A stretch of 64,000 nt of DNA from Paraburkholderia polaris (GCF_012927345.1 NZ_JABBGJ010000012.1:1-64000); one strand, 5' to 3'; counted from the stretch's first letter, positions 1 to 8,199 are shown. Made by a program: numbers and translations. Notes: generated by a model from the letters alone, not told the origin.

Positions 1-297
1 GACACACAAGCATCCGAGGGTCAGGGCGTGGCTCGCCAGGCATACGCGTTACCACATGCATTTCACGCCGACCTACTCGAGCTGGCTGAATCAGGTTGAA
101 CGCTGGTTTGGCCTGATTACGCAACAGGCGATCCGTCGCGGGTCATTCAGAAACGTGCGCCAGCTCATCGCCAGCATCGAGCGTTATACCGAGCAGTACA
201 ACCAGCACAAGCGTCCGTTCGTATGGACCGCGACAGCCGATTCCATTCTCCAGAAAGTGGCCCGGCTATGCAAAGTTATTTCTGGGACGGAACACTA
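1..297 (+). mobile_element. Right end of an IS630-family insertion sequence
   Basis: The element's right end is near 295-297. On the minus strand the outer end reads GTGTTCCGTCCCAGAAAT next to a TA, which fits IS630 insertion at TA. Beyond 298 the sequence continues as a disrupted sigma-54-type regulator gene. The left end is not in the window. Confidence 0.75.
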
Positions 298-298
298 G
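1..298 (+). CDS. IS630-family transposase, C-terminal part (5' end outside window)
   Basis: The reading frame is open from base 2 and ends at TAG 296-298. The visible ~98 residues read HKHPRVRAWL, then FTPTYSSWLNQVERWF, a block typical of the last part of the DDE catalytic domain of IS630-type transposases; the glutamate of VERWF is the expected third acidic residue. Most of the protein lies before the window, so whether the element is intact cannot be judged. The stop codon is formed at the element's edge: its TA (296-297) is probably the duplicated TA target dinucleotide used by this family. Codon use resembles the surroundings. The gene sits head to head with, and interrupts, a response-regulator gene on the other strand. 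Confidence 0.9.
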   Translation, partial: THKHPRVRAWLARHTRYHMHFTPTYSSWLNQVERWFGLITQQAIRRGSFRNVRQLIASIERYTEQYNQHKRPFVWTATADSILQKVARLCKVISGTEH

Positions 299-1318
299 AT
301 GGGCGGCGGCCGCGAGAAAGTGAACCGCGAGCGTGAGGATGTCGTCGGGGCGATCGCGTAACGGCGGCAAGTGAATCGGGATCACGTTGAGCCGGTAGAA
401 CAGGTCTTCACGGAACGTGCGTGCGGCCACTTCCGCCGCGAGGTCGCGGTGCGTCGCGGCCACGAGGCGCACGTCGATCGGTACGTTCGCGTTGCTGCCG
501 ACCGGCGTGAGCGTGCGCTCCTGAATCACCCGCAGCAGCTTGGCCTGCATCGGCAAGGGCAGATCGCCGATTTCGTCGAGGAACAGCGTGCCGCCGTTCG
601 CGTCGACAATGCGTCCGGCACGTTGCGCCACCGCGCCGGTGAATGCGCCCTTCGCGTGACCGAATAGTTCGCTCTCCAGAAGTTCGGCGGGAATCGCCGC
701 GCAATTGATCGCCACAAACGGCGCCTGCCGGCGCCGCGAAGCATCGTGCAACACGCGTGCGGCCACCTCCTTGCCGGTGCCGGTTTCGCCCGTGATCAGC
801 ACCGTCGAATCGGTGGCGGCGGCCCGGCCGATCTGCTTTTGCGCTTCGCGCAGCGCCAGGCTGTTGCCCAGCAGGCGAAGCGTGTCGGCGTCGGCGGGTT
901 CTTCGTTCGACGCGGCCAATGCCGGACTCGACGAGCTCGATGAGCCGCGATTCGATGCGTCGATTTTGGCGAGCAAGGACGCAATCGCGTCGCGCCCGAC
1001 CGGTTTGGTCAGATGCTCGAAGGCACCGAGGCGCATCGCGTGAATGGTGTTGTCGCTGGTGGCGAAGGCGGTCAGCACGACGACCGGCAGCGCTTCGCGC
1101 GCCGGTATCGCGCGCAAGCGTTCGAGCACCTCGATGCCGCTTAAGTCCGGCATTCTGAAGTCGAGGAACATGCAATCGATGCGTGTATTGCCGCTCAGCA
1201 ACGCGAGCGCGTCGTGGCCGTTGCCCGCCTGGGCGATTGCATGGCCGAGGTCGCCCAGCGTTTCGGCAAGGCTTTCACGGAAGGCGTCGTCGTCGTCGAC
1301 AATCAGGATGTGCGCCAT
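266..1318 (-). pseudogene. Sigma-54-dependent response regulator, truncated by the IS630 insertion
   Basis: The first ~340 residues are an NtrC-type response regulator. A receiver domain (VDDDD near residue 8, phosphoacceptor Asp53 in FLDFRMPD, conserved Lys in LTKP) is followed by an AAA+ domain with Walker A GETGTGKE, the sigma-54 contact loop KGAFTGA and Walker B LFLDEIGD. The frame runs into the IS element near base 299, so the last ~10 residues are IS-derived and the end of the AAA+ domain plus the Fis-type DNA-binding helix-turn-helix are lost. The product could neither bind DNA specifically nor behave normally. Start ATG 1316-1318 is chosen because MAHILIVDDDD is the canonical receiver start; it overlaps the kinase stop by 16 bases, showing translational coupling. 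The cognate kinase lies directly upstream. Confidence 0.9.
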
Positions 1319-2883
1319 GGGATCTCGATCACAAAACATGCGCCGCGCTCGCGCGCTTCATAAAAGGCGCTGCCGCCGTGAGCGGCAGCGATTTCCCGCA
1401 CCACGGCAAGGCCGAGCCCCGAACCGGACGCGTGGCCGGTCACGAACGGTTCGAAAATACGCTCGCGTTCGGCGCTTGCCACGCCTTTACCGGTATCGGC
1501 GACTTCGATGCGCAGCGTCGCGGCGGAGTGCGCCGCGCGCAGCGTCACGTGGCCGCCGGATGGCGTGTGCCGCAATGCATTGAGGATCAGATTATCGATC
1601 GCGCGCGCCAGTTGCTCGGCGTCGAACGCGGCGCGCTCGGGAAGGCCGCTGGCGATGTCGAGTTCCAGGCTGACGCCGGCGCGCGCGGCCGCATCGCGGT
1701 GCCATTCGATGCGATCGGCCAGCCATGCGCGCAACGCAACGGCGTGGGCATCGACGCGCACGGGTTGGGTCAACGCGAGCAGTCCCGAGAGTTGTCTTTC
1801 CACCCGCTGAATCTGTTCGAGGATCGCGCCGAGGGCGCGCTGCTGGCGTTCTGCATCGCCGTTCAGGGCGTTTTCCGCTTTGAGCCGCATCGCGCCGATC
1901 GGGTTACGGATCTCATGGGCCAATTGCGCGGCGAAGCGGCCAATCGCCGCGAAGCGTTCCGCAGCCGCCAGTTGCGTATGCAGTTCGCCGGCTTGTTGCT
2001 GCAGCGACATGGCGCGCGCCCCGTATGCGTTGAACGCATGGACAATCTTGTCGAGATCCGGCTCGCCGGTCGGCGCGATCGGCGTGAACGAATCGGCGGG
2101 TTGGCTCAGGTTCGCTTCGACGCGCGCCAGATTGGTCCGCCAGCGGCGCAGCAGGACGCCGAGCGCAATCGCAATGCCGACGATCACCGCCAGCAGCACT
2201 GCCAGGGTCGTGACGAGCGCCTTGCCGGAGGGCCCGAGCGGAGGATGCACGCGCGAGAGTGTCCACGCAAAGAGCCCCTCGCGATGCGGCACCGGACAGG
2301 CGGTCACGATCACGGCGTCCTGCTGACCTTCGACGAATTCGGATGCCGCTGCGCGCCTCGCGGTCGCGGCGCGCAGCGTGCGCAGGATCAGCGGCGTCTC
2401 CGCATCGGGGATGTCGCGCTTGATGCCACTGCCTTGATAGGTCGGAAACGCGTAGGCGTCGAACGTGCCACGGGCCGCGCCCGCCGGCCGCCAGAAGCCG
2501 CCTTCGACGCCGTCCATCTGCGCCAGCACGACATCGAGGATCGCGTGCATCAGGTCGGTGTTCGGCGTGGCGGCCGTCGTCTGCGGCGTGGCTGGTGGAC
2601 GGGTTGGCGCAATGGTTGGCGGATTCGTCGGCGAGCTCGTCGGCGGGTTCGTGGACGGCGCCGGTTGCGACTCCGGCGCGCGGTCGATCGACATGTCATA
2701 GCGCGAGCCGATCGTCTCGCAGCCGGCGAGGCCCTGCTGGCGCGCTAGCCCGATCTGGCGCCCGATATTGGCTTGCGCCATGAACCAGACGAGGCCGATC
2801 AGCAACGCGCACATGACCGCGACCAGCAGCCAGAAGACGACTAGCTGACTGGCGAACGAAAAGCGTCGGGGCGTTGCGGACAT
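1303..2883 (-). CDS. Membrane sensor histidine kinase
   Basis: This 526-residue two-component kinase has an N-terminal membrane helix (about residues 13-33), a periplasmic sensor region, a second helix (about 205-228), a HAMP-like linker, the dimerization/phosphoacceptor helix with His323 in HEIRNP, and a HATPase domain with N box DNLILNALRH, G1 VADTGKGV and G2 GSGLGLAVV. The start ATG 2881-2883 precedes a short basic segment and the first helix. The periplasmic part contains an unusual Pro/Thr/Ser tract of PTNPPT-like units near residues 66-103. The gene overlaps the regulator gene downstream, which is broken by an IS, so this kinase has probably lost its natural output unless it crosstalks. 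The ligand is unknown. Confidence 0.9.
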   Translation of the reverse strand: MSATPRRFSFASQLVVFWLLVAVMCALLIGLVWFMAQANIGRQIGLARQQGLAGCETIGSRYDMSIDRAPESQPAPSTNPPTSSPTNPPTIAPTRPPATPQTTAATPNTDLMHAILDVVLAQMDGVEGGFWRPAGAARGTFDAYAFPTYQGSGIKRDIPDAETPLILRTLRAATARRAAASEFVEGQQDAVIVTACPVPHREGLFAWTLSRVHPPLGPSGKALVTTLAVLLAVIVGIAIALGVLLRRWRTNLARVEANLSQPADSFTPIAPTGEPDLDKIVHAFNAYGARAMSLQQQAGELHTQLAAAERFAAIGRFAAQLAHEIRNPIGAMRLKAENALNGDAERQQRALGAILEQIQRVERQLSGLLALTQPVRVDAHAVALRAWLADRIEWHRDAAARAGVSLELDIASGLPERAAFDAEQLARAIDNLILNALRHTPSGGHVTLRAAHSAATLRIEVADTGKGVASAERERIFEPFVTGHASGSGLGLAVVREIAAAHGGSAFYEARERGACFVIEIPWRTS

Positions 2884-2930
2884 GGAGGCGGCGGGAAGGA
2901 GTGGAGCTAAAGGGTAGCAAAATCCCGGCC

Positions 2931-2979
2931 TGCCGAGTGCCGAGTGCCGAGTGCCGGGTGCCGGGTGCCGGGTGCCGGG
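2931..2979. repeat. Heptanucleotide tandem repeat, 7 units
   Basis: Three TGCCGAG units are followed by four TGCCGGG units, perfectly in phase. They lie 48 bases upstream of the kinase start, within its likely leader or promoter. Confidence 0.95.
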
Positions 2980-3202
2980 CGGATGCCATGTCCATGTCCT
3001 GTCGTTGGACAGCGGCTGTCCATGAAATCGACACCAGTTCTCGATTTCCGGATGGTGCGGCTCGCACCCGGCGCGAAGCGCGCCAATGGCATATGAGTTG
3101 CGTAAGGCTTGCCGCCACCCCGGCACTTTGCCTGTGAGGTCATCGTCATGACGAAGCCTGTTTGTTCGATTCGCTGTAGACGTGTGCGGTGCGTAGCGCG
3201 TG

Positions 3203-4585
3203 ATGGATCCGCCGCAGCGGTCGTGCATCGTGAATGCTAAGCGCGCGCTCGAAGCACTGAATTTTTTCGTGGCCGATGTGCAGGCGGGCATCGGGCCGTT
3301 TCTCGGCGTGTTCCTGCAGGCGCGAGGCTGGGGCGCCGACCAGATCGGCACGGTCATGACGATCGGCGGGATTGCCGGCATGCTCGCGACTTCGCCGGCC
3401 GGCGCGCTGGTCGACGCAACGCGGCACAAGCGCAGCCTGGTCGTGATCGCGGGCGTGATGACGGTGCTCGCTTCTGGCTTGCTGTGGATGTCGCACGGCT
3501 ACTGGATGGTTGCCGCCTCGCAGGTCGCGACCGCGATTACCGGCGCGGCGATCGGACCGGCGCTTGCCGGCATCACCTTGGGCATGGTCAGGCAGCAGGG
3601 TTTCGACCGGCAGTTCGGTCGCAACCAGGTGGCCAATCACGGCGGCAACGTCGTCGCGGCGGCGTTGTCCGGCTGGCTGGGATGGCATTACGGTTTCGGC
3701 GCGGTATTCGCCTTGAGCGCGCTCTTCGGCGTGCTGTCCATCGTGGCGGTGTGCCTGATCCCGGGCGACGCAATTGATCACGAAATCGCGCGGGGCGCCA
3801 GTGCGGGTGCGGATGCCGATGCCGATGTGGGCGCGGGTGCGGGTGCGACGTCCGGCGCCAAGTCCGACACAAAGCCCGACACAAAGCCCGCCGCCAAGCC
3901 CGCCGCCAAGCCCCGCAAATCCGCTGCTGCCGAAGCACCGCCGGGCGGTCTGCGGGTTTTATTGCAATCCCGCCCCCTGCTGCTGCTCGCCGCGGCGCTA
4001 GGGCTGTTCCATCTCGGCAACGCCGCCATGCTGCCGCTCTACGGGCTGGCGATCGTCGCCGCGCATCAGGGCGAGCCCAGCGCGTTCACTGCGGAAACCA
4101 TTGTTATCGCGCAACTGGTGATGGTCGCGGCGGCGATGCTGGCGAACCGGCTGATTCGTTGGCGCGGCTATTGGTGGGTGATCCTTGTGACTTTCCTGGC
4201 GTTGCCGACGCGCGGCCTGATTGCTGCATCGGTGATCCATGCGTGGGGTGTCTGGCCGGTGCAAGCGCTCGATGGCATCGGCGCGGGGTTGCAAAGTGTC
4301 GCCGTGCCGGCGCTGGTTGTCCGTTTGCTCGGGGGAACCGGACGCGTCAACGTGGGACAAGGCGTCGTGATGACGGTGCAGGGTGTCGGCGCGGCATTGA
4401 GCCCGGCCTTGGGCGGGATCCTAGCACATCGCTTTGGCTATCCCGCTGCGTTCATCGCGCTTGGCGCGGTGTCGACCGGATCGCTGGTGTTATGGCTGTG
4501 CTTCGGGGCGTCACTCAGGCACGCCTGCGCGGCCGGAAGCAGTGCGACGCGCGATGCCGTGGAGGCGGCGCCGTCGGTTTCCTGA
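3203..4585 (+). CDS. MFS transporter
   Basis: This ~460-residue multi-helix protein has a major facilitator layout: two six-helix halves with the loop-2 type motif GALVDATRHKRS after helix 2. A long cytoplasmic loop between the halves (around residues 200-245) is made of Ala/Gly/Asp, then repeated DTKP/AAKP units, and looks like a simple-sequence expansion. The substrate cannot be told; similar Burkholderia proteins are annotated only as MFS drug or sugar-type permeases. The start is uncertain: GTG 3200, ATG 3203, or GTG 3230 just before NAKRALEALNFF, none with a strong ribosome site. It is divergent from the sensor kinase and has no operon partner. Confidence 0.8.
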   Translation: MDPPQRSCIVNAKRALEALNFFVADVQAGIGPFLGVFLQARGWGADQIGTVMTIGGIAGMLATSPAGALVDATRHKRSLVVIAGVMTVLASGLLWMSHGYWMVAASQVATAITGAAIGPALAGITLGMVRQQGFDRQFGRNQVANHGGNVVAAALSGWLGWHYGFGAVFALSALFGVLSIVAVCLIPGDAIDHEIARGASAGADADADVGAGAGATSGAKSDTKPDTKPAAKPAAKPRKSAAAEAPPGGLRVLLQSRPLLLLAAALGLFHLGNAAMLPLYGLAIVAAHQGEPSAFTAETIVIAQLVMVAAAMLANRLIRWRGYWWVILVTFLALPTRGLIAASVIHAWGVWPVQALDGIGAGLQSVAVPALVVRLLGGTGRVNVGQGVVMTVQGVGAALSPALGGILAHRFGYPAAFIALGAVSTGSLVLWLCFGASLRHACAAGSSATRDAVEAAPSVS

Positions 4586-4717
4586 GGCGCTTCCTGACGG
4601 CCCGGGGTGCGAAGCTTGCTGGACGATCATGCTGTTACCGCAAGTTGCCACCTATGCCCCGAACACCGTCTGCTTCCAAAAGGTGGAGCGGCCGGGGAGC
4701 TTGGGATATTGCACGAA

Positions 4718-4771
4718 ATGCCGCGTGTACTTGTCGTCGACGACAGCGCCAATTCCGCCGAAGCGCTCGCC
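4718..4771 (+). pseudogene. Possible vestige of a response-regulator receiver domain start
   Basis: ATG 4718 opens MPRVLVVDDSANSAEALA, matching the first strand and acidic pocket of a CheY-like receiver (VLVVDD, then N..AEALA). Homology stops after about 18 residues and the frame runs on into unrelated sequence. It is read as a leftover of a deleted two-component gene; such a short match could be chance. Confidence 0.35.
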
Positions 4772-4804
4772 TCAGTCGATCTTCAATCGACCTTCAATCG
4801 ACTA

Positions 4805-5134
4805 TCACGCCGGTTCACTCAACGCCGGTTCATTGACGATCTGTTTGACGATCGCCTCCATCAAGCCCGGAAACCGGGCGTCCAACTCGGCACGCCGCAG
4901 CGAATTCTGATGCACGGTGCCGGCAACGCGTGTGCGCACCAGCCCCGCTTCACGCAGGATCCGAAAGTGATGGGAGACGCTCGACTTGGGGCGGCCGCCG
5001 TCGAGGTCGCCGCAGGTGGCCTCGTCGACCGTTGAAAGCCGACGGACGATCTCGAGGCGCACCGGGTCGCTAAGAGCATGGAAGAGCCGCCCGAGCGTAA
5101 AGTCCTCAGCGGCTGGATGGGTATGTGTGCGCAT
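4805..5134 (-). CDS. ArsR/SmtB-family transcriptional repressor
   Basis: A 109-residue winged-helix protein. ALSDPVRLEIVRRL is the typical ArsR helix-1/2 region and SSVSHHFRILREAGLV is the recognition helix followed by the wing. No cysteine pair typical of metal-sensing members is seen (the single Cys is in EATCGDL), so a metal ligand is unlikely. The chosen ATG 5132-5134 gives MRTHTHPAAED, a normal length; a longer frame would run through the promoter. It is divergent from the oxidoreductase at 5222 and shares with it an 87-base region holding a perfect palindrome, so it likely represses that gene and itself. This arrangement with a YqjM-like enzyme is common in proteobacteria. Confidence 0.9.
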   Translation of the reverse strand: MRTHTHPAAEDFTLGRLFHALSDPVRLEIVRRLSTVDEATCGDLDGGRPKSSVSHHFRILREAGLVRTRVAGTVHQNSLRRAELDARFPGLMEAIVKQIVNEPALSEPA

Positions 5135-5167
5135 TGTGCAGATGATAAAGGTTTCTGCCATACTCCG

Positions 5168-5189
5168 TAGTTCGATGTTTGTCGAACTA
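5168..5189. promoter_or_regulatory. Palindromic operator candidate for the ArsR-type repressor
   Basis: TAGTTCGA, six bases (TGTTTG), TCGAACTA: a perfect 8-base inverted repeat in the intergenic region between the divergent arsR-type and oxidoreductase genes. Size and symmetry match ArsR-family operators. Confidence 0.75.
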
Positions 5190-5221
5190 ACGTACAAGCA
5201 TGTTCACAGGAGTGTAGCCCG

Positions 5222-6319
5222 ATGTCAGCATTATTCCAGCCTTACAAGCTCAAGAATATTTCCTTGCGCAACCGTATCGCCATTCCGCCGATGTGCCAGT
5301 ACACGGCTGAAGACGGCCTGATCAACGACTGGCACCGCGTGCATCTCGCCGGTCTGGCGCGTGGCGGCGCGGGGCTGGTGATCGTCGAGGCGACGGCGGT
5401 GTCGCCCGAAGGCCGCATCACGCCCGGTTGCGCAGGCATCTGGACCGACGAGCAGGCACAGGCTTTCGCGCCGGTGGTCGCGTCGATCAAGGCAGCGGGC
5501 GCCGTGCCGGGCATTCAGATCGGCCACGCGGGCCGCAAAGCCAGCGCCAACCGACCGTGGGAAGGCGACGACCATATCGCCGACAACGATCCGCGCGGCT
5601 GGCAGACCATCGCGCCGTCGGCGATCGCGTTCGGCGGCGGCCTGCCGAAGGTACCGAAAGCGATGACGCTCGACGACATCGCCCGCGTCCGTGAAGATTT
5701 CGTCGCCGCCGCCAAGCGGGCCCTGGATGCGGGTTTCGAATGGCTTGAACTGCACTTCGCGCACGGCTACCTCGGCCAAAGCTTTTTCTCGACGCACTCC
5801 AATCAACGCGACGACGCGTACGGCGGCAGCCTCGAAAACCGCAGCCGTTTCCTGCTGGAAACCTTGGCCGCGGTGCGCAAGGTATGGCCTGAGCATCTGC
5901 CGTTGACGGCGCGTTTCGGCGTGATCGAGTACGACGGACGCGACGAGGAAACACTCGCCGAATCGATCGAACTGGCGAAGAATTTCAAGCGCGAAGGGCT
6001 GGATATGCTGAGCGTCAGCGTGGGCTTCTCCACGCCGAAGGCGGCCATTCCGTGGGCGCCGGCGTTTCTCGCGCCGATCGCTGAGCGGGTGCGCCGCGAG
6101 GCCGGTATCGCCGTGTCGTCGGCATGGGGCATCGATACGCCGGAACTGGCCGACCGCTCCGTCAAGAACGAGCAGTTGGACCTGGTAATGGTCGGCCGCG
6201 CGCATCTGGCCGATCCGCACTGGCCGTACCATGCCGCGCGCAAGCTGGGTATCGAACGTCCGTCGTGGACGCTGCCGGCGCCGTACGCGCATTGGCTCGA
6301 ACGTTACGCCGTCGCTTGA
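5222..6319 (+). CDS. NADH:flavin oxidoreductase, old yellow enzyme family (YqjM/XenA-like)
   Basis: This 365-residue FMN-dependent TIM-barrel ene-reductase reduces activated C=C bonds of enones, maleimides or nitro compounds with NAD(P)H. The YqjM-like class is shown by the N-terminal PPMCQYTA with the redox-tuning Cys, the HxGRKAS segment (IGHAGRKAS), the substrate-binding His pair region LHFAHGYLGQSF, FFSTHSNQRDDAYGGS and the C-terminal VMVGRAHLADP phosphate-binding loop. Start ATG 5222 follows AGGAG at 5208-5212. It probably stands alone, since a strong hairpin follows at 6361. It is likely controlled by the divergent ArsR-type repressor through the 5168-5189 palindrome, perhaps in response to an electrophile. 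Confidence 0.93.
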   Translation: MSALFQPYKLKNISLRNRIAIPPMCQYTAEDGLINDWHRVHLAGLARGGAGLVIVEATAVSPEGRITPGCAGIWTDEQAQAFAPVVASIKAAGAVPGIQIGHAGRKASANRPWEGDDHIADNDPRGWQTIAPSAIAFGGGLPKVPKAMTLDDIARVREDFVAAAKRALDAGFEWLELHFAHGYLGQSFFSTHSNQRDDAYGGSLENRSRFLLETLAAVRKVWPEHLPLTARFGVIEYDGRDEETLAESIELAKNFKREGLDMLSVSVGFSTPKAAIPWAPAFLAPIAERVRREAGIAVSSAWGIDTPELADRSVKNEQLDLVMVGRAHLADPHWPYHAARKLGIERPSWTLPAPYAHWLERYAVA

Positions 6320-6360
6320 ACGCTACGCTGCGCTGCGCGAAGGCTGTGAAGGCGTAAAAA

Positions 6361-6403
6361 AGCGCGCGGCAGAGTGTGAATTCCATTCACTCTGCCGCGC
6401 GCT
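6361..6403. terminator. Bidirectional hairpin terminator
   Basis: A perfect 16-base stem (6361-6376 with 6388-6403) and 11-base loop lie between convergent genes. The A-run at 6356-6361 gives a U-tract on the minus strand, so it mainly serves the lipoprotein gene and also blocks read-through from the oxidoreductase. Confidence 0.85.
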
Positions 6404-6432
6404 ATTTACAGGTCAAGCCGGCTGCGGGTTGC

Positions 6433-7203
6433 TTATCCTTTGACGTGCTCTGTCGAGAGCCAGCCTCCGCTTACGCCGATCTGCGCCACCTGCTTTGCCA
6501 CCGCGTCGGCCAGACGCTTCGCATCCGCAGAAACACCGGCCTTCTTGGTTTCGGATACGGCGTGCAAGCCACCGCCAACGGCCGCTGAGGTCGCGATGCT
6601 CCCGGCTGCGGCGCCCACGCCGGCTGTCTCGGCCATGCCAGGTGCTTTGCCGCTGTCGCCGGTGGCATTGAAACTTTGCACCAGCCGCGCGGTGCCGCCT
6701 GCTGGTTTGTACAGAATCTGCACGGAGCTGCTTACCTCGCTCTTGCCGGCGCCGAGGCCAATCAGCACGCGGCGGCGGCGATTACCCGCGTCGATCGTGT
6801 CGAAACTGCCTTGCACGAGCAGGACGTTCTGGTCGGCAGGAGCGGGGATGTCCGAGCGAATCGCGCGCAGCCCCATCGATTGCAATTGATGCACGATTTC
6901 GTTGGCGACTTGCTCACGCACGGCGATCGCATCGGCAGATTGTTTTTCCGCGGCGGACGAACCATCCAGGTGCGATTTCAATTTCTGCAGCATGCCGCCG
7001 TTGTCCAGTTTCACCTGATCCGGATTGCTGTCGAAGGTGTAGACATAAATGTTGTCCGGGCGCACTTGCGGCTCTGCGCTGGTCTGGGTCGCGTTGTTGA
7101 TGCTGCCGCCGGCGCAGCCGGTCAGGAGCGCGCTGCCGCAGACCATTGCGACGCATGCAAAACGAGCGGCATTCTTTTTGAGGAAACTCACTGAAGTCAA
7201 CAT
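6433..7203 (-). CDS. DUF4410 family lipoprotein
   Basis: A predicted outer-membrane or periplasmic lipoprotein of 256 residues. The start ATG 7201-7203 is chosen because AGG lies six bases upstream and it gives the signal peptide MLTSVSFLKKNAARF...SALLTGC, with lipobox LTGC near residue 28. The mature part contains the DUF4410 features NIYVYTF near its start, a Q-rich helix and a conserved GSFDTIDAGNRRRR..IGLGAGKSEV block. A Gly/Ala-rich segment (GVGAAAGSIATSAAVGG) follows, probably inserting in or lying on a membrane. The function of the family is unknown. Monocistronic, ending in the 6361-6403 hairpin. Confidence 0.8.
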   Translation of the reverse strand: MLTSVSFLKKNAARFACVAMVCGSALLTGCAGGSINNATQTSAEPQVRPDNIYVYTFDSNPDQVKLDNGGMLQKLKSHLDGSSAAEKQSADAIAVREQVANEIVHQLQSMGLRAIRSDIPAPADQNVLLVQGSFDTIDAGNRRRRVLIGLGAGKSEVSSSVQILYKPAGGTARLVQSFNATGDSGKAPGMAETAGVGAAAGSIATSAAVGGGLHAVSETKKAGVSADAKRLADAVAKQVAQIGVSGGWLSTEHVKG

Positions 7204-7740
7204 GTTCATCCTGTCGTCGGCACGCGGTGCCGTTATGTTCGAACGCATCTTCCGATGATCGGGCAACCGTGGGATCGTTGATCATCGGGAGCGCATTCGC
7301 ACGCGCATCTTCACGCGCATTTCACATACAGCACCCTTGATCTCATGCGTCTTTTTCGTACGCACCGGCAGCGAAACGAAGTATGAGTGAGCCACTTCCC
7401 AAACTCCATTCAACAATTATTTCGCGCTGTGTCACGGCGAAACATGCAACTGCGGGGTGGGTTCGGCATGGGGTGAAAGCGACGGCAGGGGCATCAACTC
7501 AAGGCGAGCTTGATGATGCAGAAAAGAACCAAGACGAGAAGGGCGGCGGCGACGGCCATATTCAGCGGATAGCGCATTGGTCACCAGGCACTAGCGTTGC
7601 AGTGCTCTCATCGTAATCACCTGAGGGAAGATGAAAAGTGGCAGTGAGGCGGCTATGTGCGAAAGCTAACACAGCGCGCCGGACAACGCACCGCGCGGCG
7701 TTCGAACATGTGTTGATCCGCTGGCGTAGTCCGCCGCGCT
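7204..7740. other. Intergenic region with one possible small ORF
   Basis: Between two minus-strand genes. Apart from the 27-residue minus-strand frame at 7494-7577 listed separately, no RNA gene, repeat or convincing coding region is seen. The 200 bases upstream of 7203 should hold the lipoprotein promoter, but no clear -35/-10 is recognisable. Confidence 0.6.
7494..7577 (-). CDS. Possible 27-residue single-helix membrane protein
   Basis: ATG 7575-7577 opens a 27-codon frame: MRYPLN, then an uninterrupted hydrophobic stretch of about 20 residues (MAVAAALLVLVLFCIIKLAL) ending in S. The shape, with a short basic/aromatic head and one transmembrane helix, is that of bacterial small membrane proteins. 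A weak GGTGA precedes the ATG. No family is recognised. It could be chance in GC-rich DNA, but runs of Leu/Val/Ile codons of this purity are unusual in non-coding strands. Confidence 0.4.
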   Translation of the reverse strand: MRYPLNMAVAAALLVLVLFCIIKLALS

Positions 7741-8199
7741 TTACTGCGGCTGCGCAGGCGGTGGCAGCCCCGCCGGCATACCGCGCGGCGGCTTGTTCGC
7801 CGCGACGAGGTCTTCCGACAGACTGGTGCGCAGCGTAGCAATGGCCTGGTCAGTATTGGCCGGCTTTAACTGCTCGCGGGCCAGCGCGTCGTACACGTAG
7901 TGGCGCAGCATCGGATCTTGCGTCTTGTTCAACACCTCGTGATACACGGCTACGATCTCGCCTTCACGCCCGCTCATTGCATAGAGGCGGCGCAACTGTT
8001 CCAGATCGTTGACCACCGCGAAACCGGGACCCATCGGTCCATGCGGTCCATGCGACCCAGGCGGGCCGTCGCCGCGATGCGGCTCCCCGTGCGCTTCAGC
8101 CGATGCAGGCGGCGGCGCTGCCGCTTCCTGTGCCAGCGCGCCGGTCGCGGCCACGGTTAAAACGGCGGCCAGTGCCGCGCTCATCCATCCTTTTTTCAT
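7741..8199 (-). CDS. Secreted His/Gly/Pro-rich protein of unknown function
   Basis: A 152-residue exported protein. The start ATG 8197-8199 has a strong GGGAGGA site upstream and gives the signal peptide MKKGWMSAALAAVLTVAATG, cleaved near ALAQ. The mature N-terminus is disordered and rich in His, Gly and Pro (HGEPHRGDGPPGSHGPHGPM), possibly metal binding. It is followed by an ordered helical part (NDLEQLRRLYAMSGREGEIVA) and a Pro-rich tail. The helical half resembles small periplasmic proteins of Burkholderia with no assigned role. Monocistronic and divergent from the phasin gene. Confidence 0.75.
   Translation of the reverse strand: MKKGWMSAALAAVLTVAATGALAQEAAAPPPASAEAHGEPHRGDGPPGSHGPHGPMGPGFAVVNDLEQLRRLYAMSGREGEIVAVYHEVLNKTQDPMLRHYVYDALAREQLKPANTDQAIATLRTSLSEDLVAANKPPRGMPAGLPPPAQPQ

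Noticed and set aside
2931..2979. CRISPR or origin iterons
   Set aside because: Seven-base direct units without spacers are a microsatellite; no replication genes nearby.
3588..4360. Long minus-strand frames opposite the MFS transporter
   Set aside because: Mirror frames of a GC-rich gene; Arg/His-rich, no domain, no ribosome site.
7383..7616. A 77-codon plus-strand frame
   Set aside because: Polar, no motif, no ribosome site; the opposite strand offers the more credible small hydrophobic frame.
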